From: JBDTVS01 sp040007095
GTDB taxonomy: Bacteria; Acidobacteriota; Vicinamibacteria; Vicinamibacterales; CAVVIG01
Assembly (NCBI GenBank): GCA_040007095.1
Contig: JBDTVS010000185.1
Span: forward strand, 3,451-67,450
Direction: 5' to 3'
DNA: 64,000 nucleotides
Part shown: in pieces, positions 34,597 through 46,788 of the stretch
How positions within the stretch are numbered: the first letter of the stretch is position 1
Layout: each line of letters begins with the position of its first letter
Notes under the pieces: generated by a model
What the model was told of the DNA's origin: nothing
Seen by the model: only the letters and a program-made list of their open reading frames with translations
Databases searched by the model: none
Translations under genes and position numbers: made by a program

Positions 34597-35673
34597 ATGT
34601 TCGACAAACTGGGAGCTATCGAGCAGCAGTACGAGACGTTGATGCAACTCCTCGGCACAGTCGAGGTGCAGAACGACTCGTCCGCCTACCGGAAACACGC
34701 CAAGACGCTTGCGGAAATCGAGCCGATCGTCCAGACGTTCAGGGCGTACAAGGCGGTGGCCGAGGAAGTCGCGCAGACCGAAGAGCTGGCCTCGAGCGGC
34801 GACGCCGACATGCGCGAGCTGGCGAACCAGGAGATCAAGTCGCTCGTGTCGCGCCGCGACAGCCTCCTCGCCGAGCTCAAGATCCTGCTGGTGCCCAAGG
34901 ATCCGAACGATCAGAAGAACGTGATGCTCGAAATCCGCGCCGGCACGGGCGGCGACGAAGCGGCTCTCTTTGCCGCCGAGCTGTTCCGGATGTACAGCAA
35001 GTACGCCGAACGTCAGGGCTGGAAGCTCGACGTGCTCTCGAGCAACGAGACCGGCGTCGGCGGACTGAAGGAAATCATCGTGTCGATCGAAGGCCGTGGC
35101 GCATACAGCAAGCTGAAGTATGAGAGCGGGGTGCACCGCGTGCAGCGCGTCCCGGCCACCGAGGCGCAGGGACGCGTGCACACATCGGCCGCTACCGTCG
35201 CAGTCCTGCCGGAGGCCGAAGATGTGGACGTCGTCATCCACGACAAGGACCTGCGCATCGACACCTTCTGCTCCAGCGGACCGGGTGGTCAGAGCGTCAA
35301 CACGACCTACTCCGCCGTGCGCCTCACGCACATTCCCACCGGAGTCGTCGTCTCGCAGCAGGACGAGAAGTCGCAGATCAAGAATCGGGCGAAAGCCATG
35401 AAGGTGCTGCGCGCGCGCCTTTACGACATGGAGCTGCAGAAACAGCAGGACGCGATTGCGAAGGATCGGCGCACCCAGGTCGGCAGCGGCGACCGGGCGG
35501 AAAAGATCCGTACCTATCATTTCAAAGACAATCGAATCACCGACCATCGCGCCAACTACACCACCCACCGCCTGGTCGAGGTGTTGAACGGCGACCTGAT
35601 CGAGCTCCTCGACAATGTGCACACCTACTACCAGTCGGAGAAGCTCAAGGACGCGACGGCGGTGTCGCCGTGA
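34597..35673 (+). CDS. prfA: peptide chain release factor 1
   Basis: The 358-residue factor has the tripeptide PAT (in VPATEAQGR), which marks RF1 rather than RF2, and the catalytic loop GPGGQSVNT that triggers peptidyl-tRNA hydrolysis at UAA and UAG. Length is standard. ATG 34597 (MFDKLGAIEQQYE) is preferred over one 13 codons upstream. TATCCT sits 6 nt before it and no Shine-Dalgarno is present. prmC, the methyltransferase that modifies the GGQ glutamine, follows downstream. Confidence 0.95.
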   Translation: MFDKLGAIEQQYETLMQLLGTVEVQNDSSAYRKHAKTLAEIEPIVQTFRAYKAVAEEVAQTEELASSGDADMRELANQEIKSLVSRRDSLLAELKILLVPKDPNDQKNVMLEIRAGTGGDEAALFAAELFRMYSKYAERQGWKLDVLSSNETGVGGLKEIIVSIEGRGAYSKLKYESGVHRVQRVPATEAQGRVHTSAATVAVLPEAEDVDVVIHDKDLRIDTFCSSGPGGQSVNTTYSAVRLTHIPTGVVVSQQDEKSQIKNRAKAMKVLRARLYDMELQKQQDAIAKDRRTQVGSGDRAEKIRTYHFKDNRITDHRANYTTHRLVEVLNGDLIELLDNVHTYYQSEKLKDATAVSP

Positions 35674-35862
35674 GGATGGGGCTACGCGACACGGATCAGG
35701 CGGATCAGATTGATAGGATCGATGATTGACCGGATCGATCGGTCGAGGTCTGGGCTTCGTCACCCGGCGGATTTGCCCAGGCCCTCTCGCCCACATCATC
35801 TGACTGGCCCGTCTGCCTATCCCACGCGGCTCGGCCATCCCAGCGGTTTTTGATTGCCGATC

Positions 35863-36735
35863 ATGACCACTGTCCACGAGCGAGTCGCCGCCGCTCGCCA
35901 GATGCTCGGCGCTGCTGGTATCGGTGCGTTGGAAGCCGCGAGCAGTGCCCGTGTGCTCGCTCAACACGTGCTCGGCTGGGATACCACTCGCCTCCTGACC
36001 TCCGGCCACGAGCCTGAGCCCGGCGGGTTCGGCGAACGCTACGATGCCCTGGTCGCACGCCGCGCCGCGCGCGAGCCATCAGCGTACATTACCGGACGAC
36101 GCGAGTTCTGGGGCCTGACGCTCGAGGTTTCCCCGGCCGTTCTCATTCCCCGCCCTGAGACCGAGCTGATCGTGGAGGCGGCTCTGGAGATCTTTGCCGT
36201 CGACCCGCCGCGGCGCCTGGACATCGCCGACGCGTGCACCGGGTGCGGCAATCTGGCGGTCGCCCTCGCCCACGAACTCGGACAGGCATCGATTGTCGCG
36301 ACCGACATTTCGGCGGATGCGCTGGCGGTGGCGCAGCGAAACGCAGAACGGCACGGGGTTTCCGCGCGCATCCGGTTCGTTCACGCGGATGTGCTCGAAG
36401 GCGTCAACGGCCCGTTCGACCTGATCGTGGCGAATCCTCCCTATGTGAAGCGCGAGGATCGTCCTGCGCTTCAACCCGAGGTACGCGACCACGAGCCCGG
36501 CGTGGCGCTGTTCGGCGGCGTCACGGGCACCGAGCTGGTCGCCACGGTTGTCGAGCAGGGCGTCGCTCGGCTGAGGCCGGGCGGCTACTTGATGTTTGAA
36601 TTTGGCTTCGGCCAGGAGATCGTCGCCGAGACGTTGATTGCCGCCACGCAGGGGTTGACGTTGATCGGCCTGCGGCGGGATCTCCAGGGTCTCGCGCGAA
36701 TGGCCATCGCCAGACGTCAAGGTGACACACCATGA
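35863..36735 (+). CDS. prmC: release factor glutamine methyltransferase
   Basis: The 290-residue enzyme methylates the Gln of GGQ in RF1/RF2. It has an N-terminal helical domain, the linker SAYITGRREFWGL, a SAM-binding ADACTGCGNLAVALA motif and the catalytic NPPY (in IVANPPYV). ATG 35863 is chosen over an upstream start for its typical N-terminus. The stop overlaps the HIT gene start by 4 nt. The 189-nt gap after prfA contains degenerate GGATCA/GATCGAT repeats and no recognised signal. Confidence 0.95.
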   Translation: MTTVHERVAAARQMLGAAGIGALEAASSARVLAQHVLGWDTTRLLTSGHEPEPGGFGERYDALVARRAAREPSAYITGRREFWGLTLEVSPAVLIPRPETELIVEAALEIFAVDPPRRLDIADACTGCGNLAVALAHELGQASIVATDISADALAVAQRNAERHGVSARIRFVHADVLEGVNGPFDLIVANPPYVKREDRPALQPEVRDHEPGVALFGGVTGTELVATVVEQGVARLRPGGYLMFEFGFGQEIVAETLIAATQGLTLIGLRRDLQGLARMAIARRQGDTP

Positions 36736-37076
36736 CTGACTGTCTCTTCTGTCGACTCGCCAATCACGAAATCCCCGCCTCGATCGTCTACGAGGACGAG
36801 CGTGTGCTGGCATTCAATGACATCAACCCGCAGGCACCGACGCACGTCCTGGTCATTCCCAAGCGGCACATCGCCTCGCTGAACGAGATCAGCGTCGAGG
36901 ACGATCGCCTCCTCGGCGAGTTGGTGCGGCGCGCGGCGGCCATTGCCAAAGAGCGCGACCTCTCTGCCGGCGGATTCCGGACGGTCTTCAACACCAACCG
37001 GGATGCCGGACAGACCGTGTTTCACATCCACCTGCACCTGCTCGGCGGCCGCAGCATGACGTGGCCACCCGGTTAG
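36732..37076 (+). CDS. HIT-family nucleotide-binding hydrolase (HinT-like)
   Basis: The 114-residue protein has the histidine triad HIHLHLLGG near the C-terminus and the family segments DCLFCRLANHEIPA and ICEDERVLAFNDI-like (here VYEDERVLAFNDI). HinT-type proteins hydrolyse purine phosphoramidates. It starts within the prmC stop (ATGA), which couples the two genes. Confidence 0.93.
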   Translation: MTDCLFCRLANHEIPASIVYEDERVLAFNDINPQAPTHVLVIPKRHIASLNEISVEDDRLLGELVRRAAAIAKERDLSAGGFRTVFNTNRDAGQTVFHIHLHLLGGRSMTWPPG

Positions 37077-37078
37077 CC

Positions 37079-37185
37079 TAGAGCATTTTTCGTTTGTACG
37101 TAGTGTCCGCCTTCAGGCAGCCTTCAGGCGGACCGTCGTAGTCCGGCTAAAAAGCCGGACACTACGTACAAGTCGAAAACGCTGT
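37079..37185. repeat. intergenic inverted-repeat element with two hairpins
   Basis: TTGTACGTAGTGTCCG (37094-37109) and its exact reverse complement (37156-37171) form a 16-bp repeat, and flanking AGCRTTTTCG-like bases extend the symmetry to about 37079-37185. Inside are GTCCGCCT...AGGCGGAC and AGTCCGGCT...AGCCGGACT hairpins. The octamer TAGTGTCC is shared with the repeat at 16793. It lies between the HIT gene and the HAD gene and resembles REP- or MITE-like intergenic elements. Confidence 0.6.
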
Positions 37186-37397
37186 AGAACAGTTTCGACA
37201 CCGCTGTAGCGGGTTGACTTCCGAACCACCGAGAGCACCAAGGCGACGAAGTCGTTCTGCGAGCGGGAAGCAACAGCCTTGGTGTGCTTTGTGCTCTCTG
37301 AGGTGCCAAGACTCGCGGCTTCAGAGAACAACGTCACCGCGGCGGTGACGACGAGCCAACGGGGCACACACACCCCAACCCGAGCCTGTCCCAGGCC
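37186..37397. other. rest of the 320-nt HIT-HAD intergenic region
   Basis: After the inverted-repeat element, the sequence has no protein-like frame. It contains a GTGTGCTTTGTGCTCTCTGAGGTG stretch only slightly different from surrounding composition and a second short stem (GCTGTAGAACAG). No promoter or terminator is convincing; the HAD gene reads into this spacer from the right. Confidence 0.4.
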
Positions 37398-38123
37398 TTA
37401 TCGTGTTGCCGGGGCGATCAACGCGGGGAGCTCCGTCAGCGAACGGATGACGGGCACTCCCTTCGCGGACAGTTCGTCTGTCTGTGGATGACGGTGTAGC
37501 CCTCGGTGCAGCAGCACCGCGCGCATTCCCGCGCGTAGCGCGCCCTCGACATCCTGACGCACGCTGTCTCCCACCATCACGGCGTCGCCCGGAGGACTGT
37601 CCACCAGCTGCAACGCCGCCGCGAAGATGCTGGGATGCGGTTTCATGAATCCATGCTCGGAGGACGACACCACCGCGGAGATCAAGCCGTCCAGCTCGAA
37701 GTGAGACTGAAACGACACCAGGCAGCGATGCGAGTTTGAGATCAGCCCGAGACGGATGCCGAGCGCCGCCAGGTCGCCGAGCGCCGCCGGCACATCGTCG
37801 TACAGCTCGAAGTGCTGGCACGCCGCCCATTCCGTATAGATCTCGCGAGCGCATGCATCGAGGTTCGGTCCGCGCCCGCCCATCCGTTCGATGATGTGCC
37901 GCGTATAGGCGACGAAGATTTCGGCGTCGTACGCCGCGCCGTCCGGGGGATCGTCCGGACCGTTGAGCAGGAACGCGGCGTTTTCGACGGCGGCGTCGAA
38001 CGCGGATTCTTCGATGGTCATGCCATGACGCTCGCAGAATCCGCGGTAGCCTTCGCTGCGAAAGGTCGGTCCGGGAGAGATCAGCGTGAAGTCGACGTCG
38101 AAGAAGACGGCTCGCGTCGTCAT
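37398..38123 (-). CDS. HAD-superfamily hydrolase (subfamily IA)
   Basis: The 241-residue protein has motif I AVFFDVDFTLI with two Asp separated as DVD, motif II Ser in GLISNSH, motif III Lys in GFMKPHPSIF and motif IV VMVGDSVRQDV. The cap domain sits between motifs I and II as in phosphoglycolate-phosphatase relatives. Its start overlaps the stop of the M16-like gene upstream by 4 nt, so it belongs to the M16 operon. Substrate unknown. Confidence 0.87.
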   Translation of the reverse strand: MTTRAVFFDVDFTLISPGPTFRSEGYRGFCERHGMTIEESAFDAAVENAAFLLNGPDDPPDGAAYDAEIFVAYTRHIIERMGGRGPNLDACAREIYTEWAACQHFELYDDVPAALGDLAALGIRLGLISNSHRCLVSFQSHFELDGLISAVVSSSEHGFMKPHPSIFAAALQLVDSPPGDAVMVGDSVRQDVEGALRAGMRAVLLHRGLHRHPQTDELSAKGVPVIRSLTELPALIAPATR

Positions 38124-39436
38124 TCCATCGTGTCCTGATCTCCATAGGGTCCGGCGATGACGACTGACGCGCGATCCGGATCGAGGATGCGCCTGGCGGC
38201 GGCGTTCACCTCGTCGAGCGTGACGGCCCGGAGGTGTCCGGGCAGCCGGAGGTCGTAGTCGAGGCCCAGGCCGAACAGTTCGGCGGTCTGGAGGAACACG
38301 GCGATGGCGGCGTTGGTCTCGAGCGCCCGCGGCATCGATCCGATCAGATACTGCTGCGACTCCTTCAACTCCTGGACGGTGGCGCCCTCGCGCGCAAAGC
38401 GGCCGATCTCATCGTCGATCGATGCCACGGCCCGGTCGACGTTCTCGCGACTGATGCCGGCGCGGACCACCAGCGGACCCTCGGCGACGTTCGCATCGAG
38501 GCTGCTGAATGCGTAGTACGCCATCCCCTGGCGCTCGCGAATGCTGTCGCCAAGCCGCCCGCCCATCGAATACTGGCCGAGGATGTTGTTCATGAGAGAA
38601 GACGCATAGAACGCCGGGTCGTTACGCCTGATGGTAGTGAAACCGTAGGCCACATCGGCTTGCGCCTTGTTCGTCATCGAAATGACAAGCCGCTGCCTTC
38701 GCGTCGCCGGCGTCACTTGCGGCAGTTGCACCGCGTCTGGCGGAGGCGCCAGCCAGTCGCCGAAGACACCCGCCGCCACGTCTCTCGCGCGATCCACCGA
38801 CAGATCGCCGACGACAACCACTGACAATTCGCTGGGAGCGAACCGCTTGGCACGAAGGTCGGCAAGCCGATCCCGGGTCAGTTGCTCGACAACCTCCGCC
38901 GTCCCTTTCGTGCGACGGCCGTACGGATGTCGCGGATACAGCAGATCCATCAACGATTCGACGGCCCGGATGGCCGGATTGTCCTCGTCTTGCCTGATCG
39001 CAGTGACGACCTCCGCTTTCCGGATCGCGAGCTCAGCGTCGGGCAGCGTCGGCGACATGACGATGTCGCCGAGCAGCGCGCAGACCGCATCGAAATCCTC
39101 GGACAGACAGGTACAGGCCAGCGAGAACAGATGGCGGGTCACGCTCGTGGTCAGCGTGATGCCCCGGCTGTCGAGGTCCTCCGCGATCTCAACGCCTGAT
39201 CGGCTTGCCGTCCCGCGGTCGATGACACGCGACAGCAGATACATCGCGCCGGGTGCGTTGGCCGGATCGCAGACCGACCCCGCGCGGATCGCCAGGTTGA
39301 TTGTCACTGCCGGAATCGTGCGCGTCTGCTTGGCAATGACGACCACGCCGTTCGCGAGCGCTGAACGCGACGGGTTCAGACCGGAACCCGGAGGCGTGAG
39401 GGGCGACGCTTGGGGCAGTTGAGGCATTACGGTCAT
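38120..39436 (-). CDS. M16 peptidase homologue without the zinc motif
   Basis: The 438-residue protein has M16 architecture but lacks HxxEH: the corresponding region reads AMYLLSRVIDRGTASRSG. C-terminal motifs GQYSMGGRLGDSIRERQGMAYYAFS, a substrate-binding Arg-Tyr pair, are retained. In PqqL-type and mitochondrial processing peptidases an inactive partner with this region binds substrate for an active subunit. The active partner gene lies immediately upstream (17 nt gap). Confidence 0.9.
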   Translation of the reverse strand: MTVMPQLPQASPLTPPGSGLNPSRSALANGVVVIAKQTRTIPAVTINLAIRAGSVCDPANAPGAMYLLSRVIDRGTASRSGVEIAEDLDSRGITLTTSVTRHLFSLACTCLSEDFDAVCALLGDIVMSPTLPDAELAIRKAEVVTAIRQDEDNPAIRAVESLMDLLYPRHPYGRRTKGTAEVVEQLTRDRLADLRAKRFAPSELSVVVVGDLSVDRARDVAAGVFGDWLAPPPDAVQLPQVTPATRRQRLVISMTNKAQADVAYGFTTIRRNDPAFYASSLMNNILGQYSMGGRLGDSIRERQGMAYYAFSSLDANVAEGPLVVRAGISRENVDRAVASIDDEIGRFAREGATVQELKESQQYLIGSMPRALETNAAIAVFLQTAELFGLGLDYDLRLPGHLRAVTLDEVNAAARRILDPDRASVVIAGPYGDQDTME

Positions 39437-39453
39437 TTTCAGAATCCTGGACG

Positions 39454-40752
39454 TCAGACGTCAGACTTCAGACTTCCAGGTTCGAGCGGCTGGAACGAGC
39501 CGACCGTCCGATTGGAGGGAGTCAAGACGCTTCGCGCGACCCTGGACACTTCCTCGAGCGTCACTGCGGCGATTCGCGCCGGGGTCTCGAGAAAGCTGTC
39601 GACGCTGGCGATCGTTGCGAAATAGCCGAGCTGATGCGCGATATCCGTGATGCTCTCGTTGTCGAAGACGAGCCGCGCTTTCAGTTGCGCTTTGGCTTTC
39701 GTCAGCTCGCTGTCGGCCAGGCCTTCGCGGCGCACGCGTTCGAGCTCCTCGAGCAGCACGTCCCGGACCTCGCCGAGCGGCGTGCCGTCGGTCGCCGTCA
39801 CCGACACGCTGTAGAGAAACGGGTGTTCGGTGGGCAGCAGGGCGCCAGCCACTGAAGAGGCCAGGCCGCGTTCGACCAGCGCCCGATACAGGCGCGCGCG
39901 ACGCTGCGGCGGCAGACCGCGAAAGCTCGACCAGAGGTTCAATCCCTTTGCGCCAGTTAAGGCCGCATCGAGCACGAGCATCGGGAAGAAGTCGGGGTCG
40001 CCAAAGGCCGGCGCGTGAAATGCCACCTTCAAATACGCCGTGGTCCCTTCCTTGCGAATCTCGAGACGCCGCTCTCCGGTCTGCGCCGGCTCGACGGTGT
40101 GGACTCGGGATGGAGCGGGACCAGGCTGAATGCCGCCGAAATGTCGTTCGATCTGGCTCAGCGCGTCGTCGGTGTCCACGTCTCCCACGACGACGAGGGT
40201 CGCGTTGCCGGGGACGTAGTGGCGGCGGTAGTAGCCATACAGATCGTCGCGAGTCATCGACTCCAGATCGGAGAGCCAGCCGATGGTCGGATGTCGATAT
40301 CCGTGCGCTTTGAAGGCGGTCGCTGTCAGCTCCTGATCAAGCAGCTGATCAGGGTCGTTCTCGCCGCCATGGAGCTCCGAGATGATGACCGTGCGCTCCG
40401 ACTCGCAATCGTCGGGGTGATAGAGGCAATTGGCCATTCGTTCGGCCTCGATGAACAGCATGCGATCGAGCGCATCGCGAGTGGCTGTTTCGAGGTAGGT
40501 GGTCTGATCGATCCAGGTATAACCGTTCCAACTGCCGCCGAACTGCTCGATGATGCCTTTGACCTGATCGCGGGGAATATGGGTGGTGCCCTTGAAGTTC
40601 ATGTGCTCGCACCAGTGCGAGACCCCGGTCAATCCCGGGCGTTCGTCCCTCGAGCCCACCTTGTACCAGCACCACACGGACGCGAGCGGCGCCGTGTGTT
40701 CTTCCTGGACGAGGACCTTCAGGCCGTTATCGAGCGTCGCACGCCGTACCAT
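39454..40752 (-). CDS. zinc-dependent M16 peptidase
   Basis: This 432-residue peptidase has the inverted zinc motif HWCEH (HxxEH) and the distant Glu ligand in ISELHGGENDPDQLLD. The M16 C-terminal domain lies beyond residue 210. ATG 40752 is chosen since upstream residues would overlap ileS. TATAAT (40764-40759 on the minus strand) lies 6 nt before the ATG with no Shine-Dalgarno, a perfect -10 box suggesting a leaderless mRNA. The next gene encodes an inactive M16 homologue, so a heterodimer is likely. Confidence 0.92.
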   Translation of the reverse strand: MVRRATLDNGLKVLVQEEHTAPLASVWCWYKVGSRDERPGLTGVSHWCEHMNFKGTTHIPRDQVKGIIEQFGGSWNGYTWIDQTTYLETATRDALDRMLFIEAERMANCLYHPDDCESERTVIISELHGGENDPDQLLDQELTATAFKAHGYRHPTIGWLSDLESMTRDDLYGYYRRHYVPGNATLVVVGDVDTDDALSQIERHFGGIQPGPAPSRVHTVEPAQTGERRLEIRKEGTTAYLKVAFHAPAFGDPDFFPMLVLDAALTGAKGLNLWSSFRGLPPQRRARLYRALVERGLASSVAGALLPTEHPFLYSVSVTATDGTPLGEVRDVLLEELERVRREGLADSELTKAKAQLKARLVFDNESITDIAHQLGYFATIASVDSFLETPARIAAVTLEEVSRVARSVLTPSNRTVGSFQPLEPGSLKSDV

Positions 40753-40780
40753 CAGATCATTATAAAATCGACTGACACCC

Positions 40781-43786
<3,006 letters not shown>

Positions 43787-43987
43787 GAATATCGAGGCGG
43801 GCTCCCTTCCGGGGTACTCTGGAGAAGAACGGTGAATGCCCCCAGAGATCGCCAAAGATTCCTGGAGAATTCCTCGCAGCGGTCCGTGCCGTTGGCTGAT
43901 CTCTGCGCTCCGTTGCGCTCGGACTTGCAGGAGCCGCCTCTCTACACCACACTGATAGGAGGGGTCGGCCTGAACCGGGTCGAAGAC

Positions 43988-44554
43988 ATGGACAACACCG
44001 TCAACGAGACATCGCTCTCCCCGGAAGGCATCGACCACCAGGGGCAGCAGCTGGCCCATGCAGCCGGGACGCGCCGGCTGGAGATCTGGCTGCCGTTTGT
44101 GATTGTCGCGCTCGACCAGGCGACCAAAGCGATCGTCCGGAGCCAGCTCAGCTTGTATTCGAGCGTCACGGTTCTCCCGGGACTGGTCAATTTCACCCAC
44201 GTGCGAAACACCGGTGCGGCCTTCGGCTTCCTCAACGCCACCGACTTCCCGCTCAAGACCCTCTTACTGGCGGCCATCGCGACCGCCGCGCTGATCGGCG
44301 TGGGCCTCTATGCGGCCAGTCTGACTCATCAGCAACTGGCGGCGCGTACGGCCCTGGCGCTCATCATCGGCGGGGCCGCCGGCAATCTCATCGACCGCGT
44401 CGTCGACGGGTCGGTCGTCGACTTCGTCGACGTTTACTGGCAGACCCATCATTTCTGGGCATTCAACGTCGCCGACTCGGCGATTTCAGTCGGCGTGGCA
44501 ATCATGATTCTCGATATGCTGGGGGCTCGCCCGAATGTACCCAAGACTGTTTGA
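43988..44554 (+). CDS. lspA: lipoprotein signal peptidase
   Basis: The 188-residue polytopic enzyme (signal peptidase II) cleaves prolipoproteins. It has four membrane helices and the catalytic Asp motifs GNLIDRVVDG and WAFNVADS, and the LDQATKA helix near the start. An N-terminal cytoplasmic extension of about 35 residues precedes the first membrane segment, so the start (ATG 43988) is uncertain; a later one is possible. Its 3' end overlaps lgt by 20 nt. Confidence 0.95.
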   Translation: MDNTVNETSLSPEGIDHQGQQLAHAAGTRRLEIWLPFVIVALDQATKAIVRSQLSLYSSVTVLPGLVNFTHVRNTGAAFGFLNATDFPLKTLLLAAIATAALIGVGLYAASLTHQQLAARTALALIIGGAAGNLIDRVVDGSVVDFVDVYWQTHHFWAFNVADSAISVGVAIMILDMLGARPNVPKTV

Positions 44555-45338
44555 CCTCGGTCCGATCACTGTTTACACCTACGGCGTGCTCCTCGCCGCG
44601 GCCTACCTGCTCGGTCTGAAGTTCGCCATGGTTCGTGCCCAGGCGCGCGGGCTCGATTCCGTGCGCGTGCTCGACCTCGGCATCTACATCATCATCAGCG
44701 CGCTGATTGGCGCGAAGCTGCTCCTGCTCATCACCGATTTCCGGACGTTTCGGGCGAATCCGGCGGAGTTATTGACGCTGGCGCGGTCGGGTGGCGTGTT
44801 CTACGGAGGGCTGCTTCTCGCGGTCGCCGTCGCCCTCTGGTACATCCGGCGCGCCGGTCTGCCGTTGTGGACGACGTGTGACGTGTTTGCGCCCGGTATC
44901 GCGCTCGGTCACGTCGTCGGCCGGTTCGGATGTTTCTTCGCCGGCTGCTGTTATGGCAGTCCGACGACGAAGCCGTGGGGCATTGTCTTCAGCGATCCAT
45001 TCGCCGCGGCCAACGTGGGAACTCCGTTGGGCGTACACCTGCACCCGACGCAGCTGTACGAAGCGGCAGCCGAACTGGTGATTCTCGGGATTCTGCTGCT
45101 CGCGGAGCGGAAGAAGGATCGGTTCGCGGGCTTCACGTTCTGGCTCTACATCCTTCTGTACGCCATCTCGCGCTACCTGATCGAGATCTTCCGCGGCGAC
45201 GAGCGGGGCACGGTCGGGATCTTCTCGACCTCGCAGTTCATCTCGCTCCTCCTCGTGCCGTTGGCGATTGGCATGCTCCTTTATCTTGCGCGCCGCAAAG
45301 CCCCGGCGCCCAAGAGCGAACGAAAACGAGCCGCTTGA
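44535..45338 (+). CDS. lgt: prolipoprotein diacylglyceryl transferase
   Basis: The 267-residue protein has seven membrane segments and the Lgt signature region GRFGCFFAGCCYG with Arg and neighbouring residues, GGLLLAVAVALW before it, and HPTQLYEA after it, as in family members. It adds diacylglyceryl to the lipobox Cys, the step before LspA. It overlaps lspA by 20 nt and the rluD start by 4 nt, forming one operon. Confidence 0.95.
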   Translation: MYPRLFDLGPITVYTYGVLLAAAYLLGLKFAMVRAQARGLDSVRVLDLGIYIIISALIGAKLLLLITDFRTFRANPAELLTLARSGGVFYGGLLLAVAVALWYIRRAGLPLWTTCDVFAPGIALGHVVGRFGCFFAGCCYGSPTTKPWGIVFSDPFAAANVGTPLGVHLHPTQLYEAAAELVILGILLLAERKKDRFAGFTFWLYILLYAISRYLIEIFRGDERGTVGIFSTSQFISLLLVPLAIGMLLYLARRKAPAPKSERKRAA

Positions 45339-46285
45339 ATCAGCGCACCTTCACGGTTGCCGAGGAAGGCGAGCACGCCCGTTTGGACGTGTTTCTCGTC
45401 TCGCTGCTGCCCGAGCAATCGCGCTCGCAGATTCAGCGGCTGATCAAGGAGGGCCGGGTACTGCTTGAGGGGCACGCCGTAAAGGCGAACCAGCTGGTGA
45501 GAAGCGGCCAGCTCGTCTCGGTTGCGATACCCGAGCCGGTCGAACCCGAGCCAAAGGCTGAAGCGCTCCCGCTGACGATCCTCTACCAGGACCACGATCT
45601 CATCGTCGTCGACAAACCCGCGGGGATGGTGGTGCATCCCGCGGCGGGCCATGCGAGCGGCACACTCGTGAATGCGCTGCTCCACCACGTCAGCGATCTA
45701 AGCGGCATCGGCGGTGAAAAGAGGCCGGGTATCGTCCATCGGCTCGATCGGGGCACGTCCGGTTTGATGGTGGTGGCCAAGCACGACTCGGCCCATGAAG
45801 AGCTCGCGCGTCAGTTTCGCGAGCGAGAAGTCGAGAAGGAGTACATCGCACTCGTGTGGGGGGAGGTCAACGCGGGCCGGCGAATCGACGCGCCGATCGG
45901 CCGCGACACGTCGAACCGCAAGAAGATGTCGGCGCGCGCGCGGCGAAGCCGCGAGGCCGTCACGCGCATCCTCCGCGCCGACAGGGTCCACCCGATGCTG
46001 ACGTTGGCCCGCGTCGCGATTCATACCGGTCGAACCCACCAGATTCGTGTGCACCTCAGTGCCATCGGACACCCGATTGTCGGCGATCCGCTGTACGGAG
46101 GCATTCATCGGCGTGTGCCCGGTGATGCCAAGGCCATCACGCATCTCGAGCGTCCGTTCTTGCACGCGGCCCGGTTGGTTTTCCGCCATCCCTCGGAGGA
46201 CCGCCGGATGGAATTCGAGAGCCCCCTGCCTGCCGATTTGCAGCGCGTGCTGGACGATCTGCGCGAAGACGAAGAGGACGAATGA
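45335..46285 (+). CDS. rluD: RluD-family pseudouridine synthase
   Basis: The 316-residue protein has an N-terminal S4 RNA-binding domain (ARLDVFLVSLLPEQSRSQIQRLI) and the catalytic motif IVHRLDRGTSGLMVVAK with the essential Asp. Length and HTGRTHQIRVHLSAIGHPIVGD fit RluD, which modifies 23S rRNA helix 69. It starts at TTG 45335 overlapping the lgt stop (TTGA), with the Nudix gene overlapping its own stop. RluA/RluC-type specificity is possible. Confidence 0.92.
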   Translation: MNQRTFTVAEEGEHARLDVFLVSLLPEQSRSQIQRLIKEGRVLLEGHAVKANQLVRSGQLVSVAIPEPVEPEPKAEALPLTILYQDHDLIVVDKPAGMVVHPAAGHASGTLVNALLHHVSDLSGIGGEKRPGIVHRLDRGTSGLMVVAKHDSAHEELARQFREREVEKEYIALVWGEVNAGRRIDAPIGRDTSNRKKMSARARRSREAVTRILRADRVHPMLTLARVAIHTGRTHQIRVHLSAIGHPIVGDPLYGGIHRRVPGDAKAITHLERPFLHAARLVFRHPSEDRRMEFESPLPADLQRVLDDLREDEEDE

Positions 46286-46788
46286 TGGCGATCGTGTTCA
46301 CGGGCAGGGTGTTTTCCATCGATGTCGAGAAAGTTCGGCTGGGGGACGGTCGCGAGTATCAGGTTGAGACCGTGCGCCATAGTCCATCGGTCGTTCTGCT
46401 GCCGATGAAGGACGAAGGCCACGTCGTTCTCATTCGCCAGTTCCGGCACAGTATCGGCCGGGAGCTATGGGAACTGCCGGCCGGAAGCCTGGATCCGGGC
46501 GAATCAGCGGAATCCACGGCCGCGCGCGAATGCGAAGAAGAGATTGCGCTGGTGCCGGGGCGGATCGAACGGATCCGGGATGTCGTGCCGGCGCCCGGGT
46601 TCTGCGATGAAGTGCTGATCTATTTCCGCCTGTCCGATTTGCGCCCGCCCGATCCAGACTCGCCTCACGCGCCCGACGAGGACGAAGAGATCCACGCGCA
46701 GGTCTTTGCAATCGCGGAAGCGAAAGCCATGGGCAGCCGCGGAGAGATCATCGATTTGAAAACGCTCTACGGGCTGACGCTGATCTGA
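46282..46788 (+). CDS. Nudix hydrolase (ADP-ribose pyrophosphatase-like)
   Basis: The 168-residue protein has a Nudix box starting GSLDPGESAES and ending RECEEEIAL. The essential Glu residues of REUxEE are present, but the conserved Gly of the EExGU end is Ala. The upstream strand VVLIRQFRH and ELWELPAGSLDPG resemble ADP-ribose pyrophosphatases. It starts inside the rluD stop (ATGATG), so one of two Met codons is used. It is the last gene of the ileS operon. Confidence 0.9.
   Translation: MMAIVFTGRVFSIDVEKVRLGDGREYQVETVRHSPSVVLLPMKDEGHVVLIRQFRHSIGRELWELPAGSLDPGESAESTAARECEEEIALVPGRIERIRDVVPAPGFCDEVLIYFRLSDLRPPDPDSPHAPDEDEEIHAQVFAIAEAKAMGSRGEIIDLKTLYGLTLI

Noticed and set aside
39436..39480. 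TCAGACTTC-type short repeats, also at 30440-30490
   Set aside because: Short and low in complexity; not enough to define a repeat family from two places.
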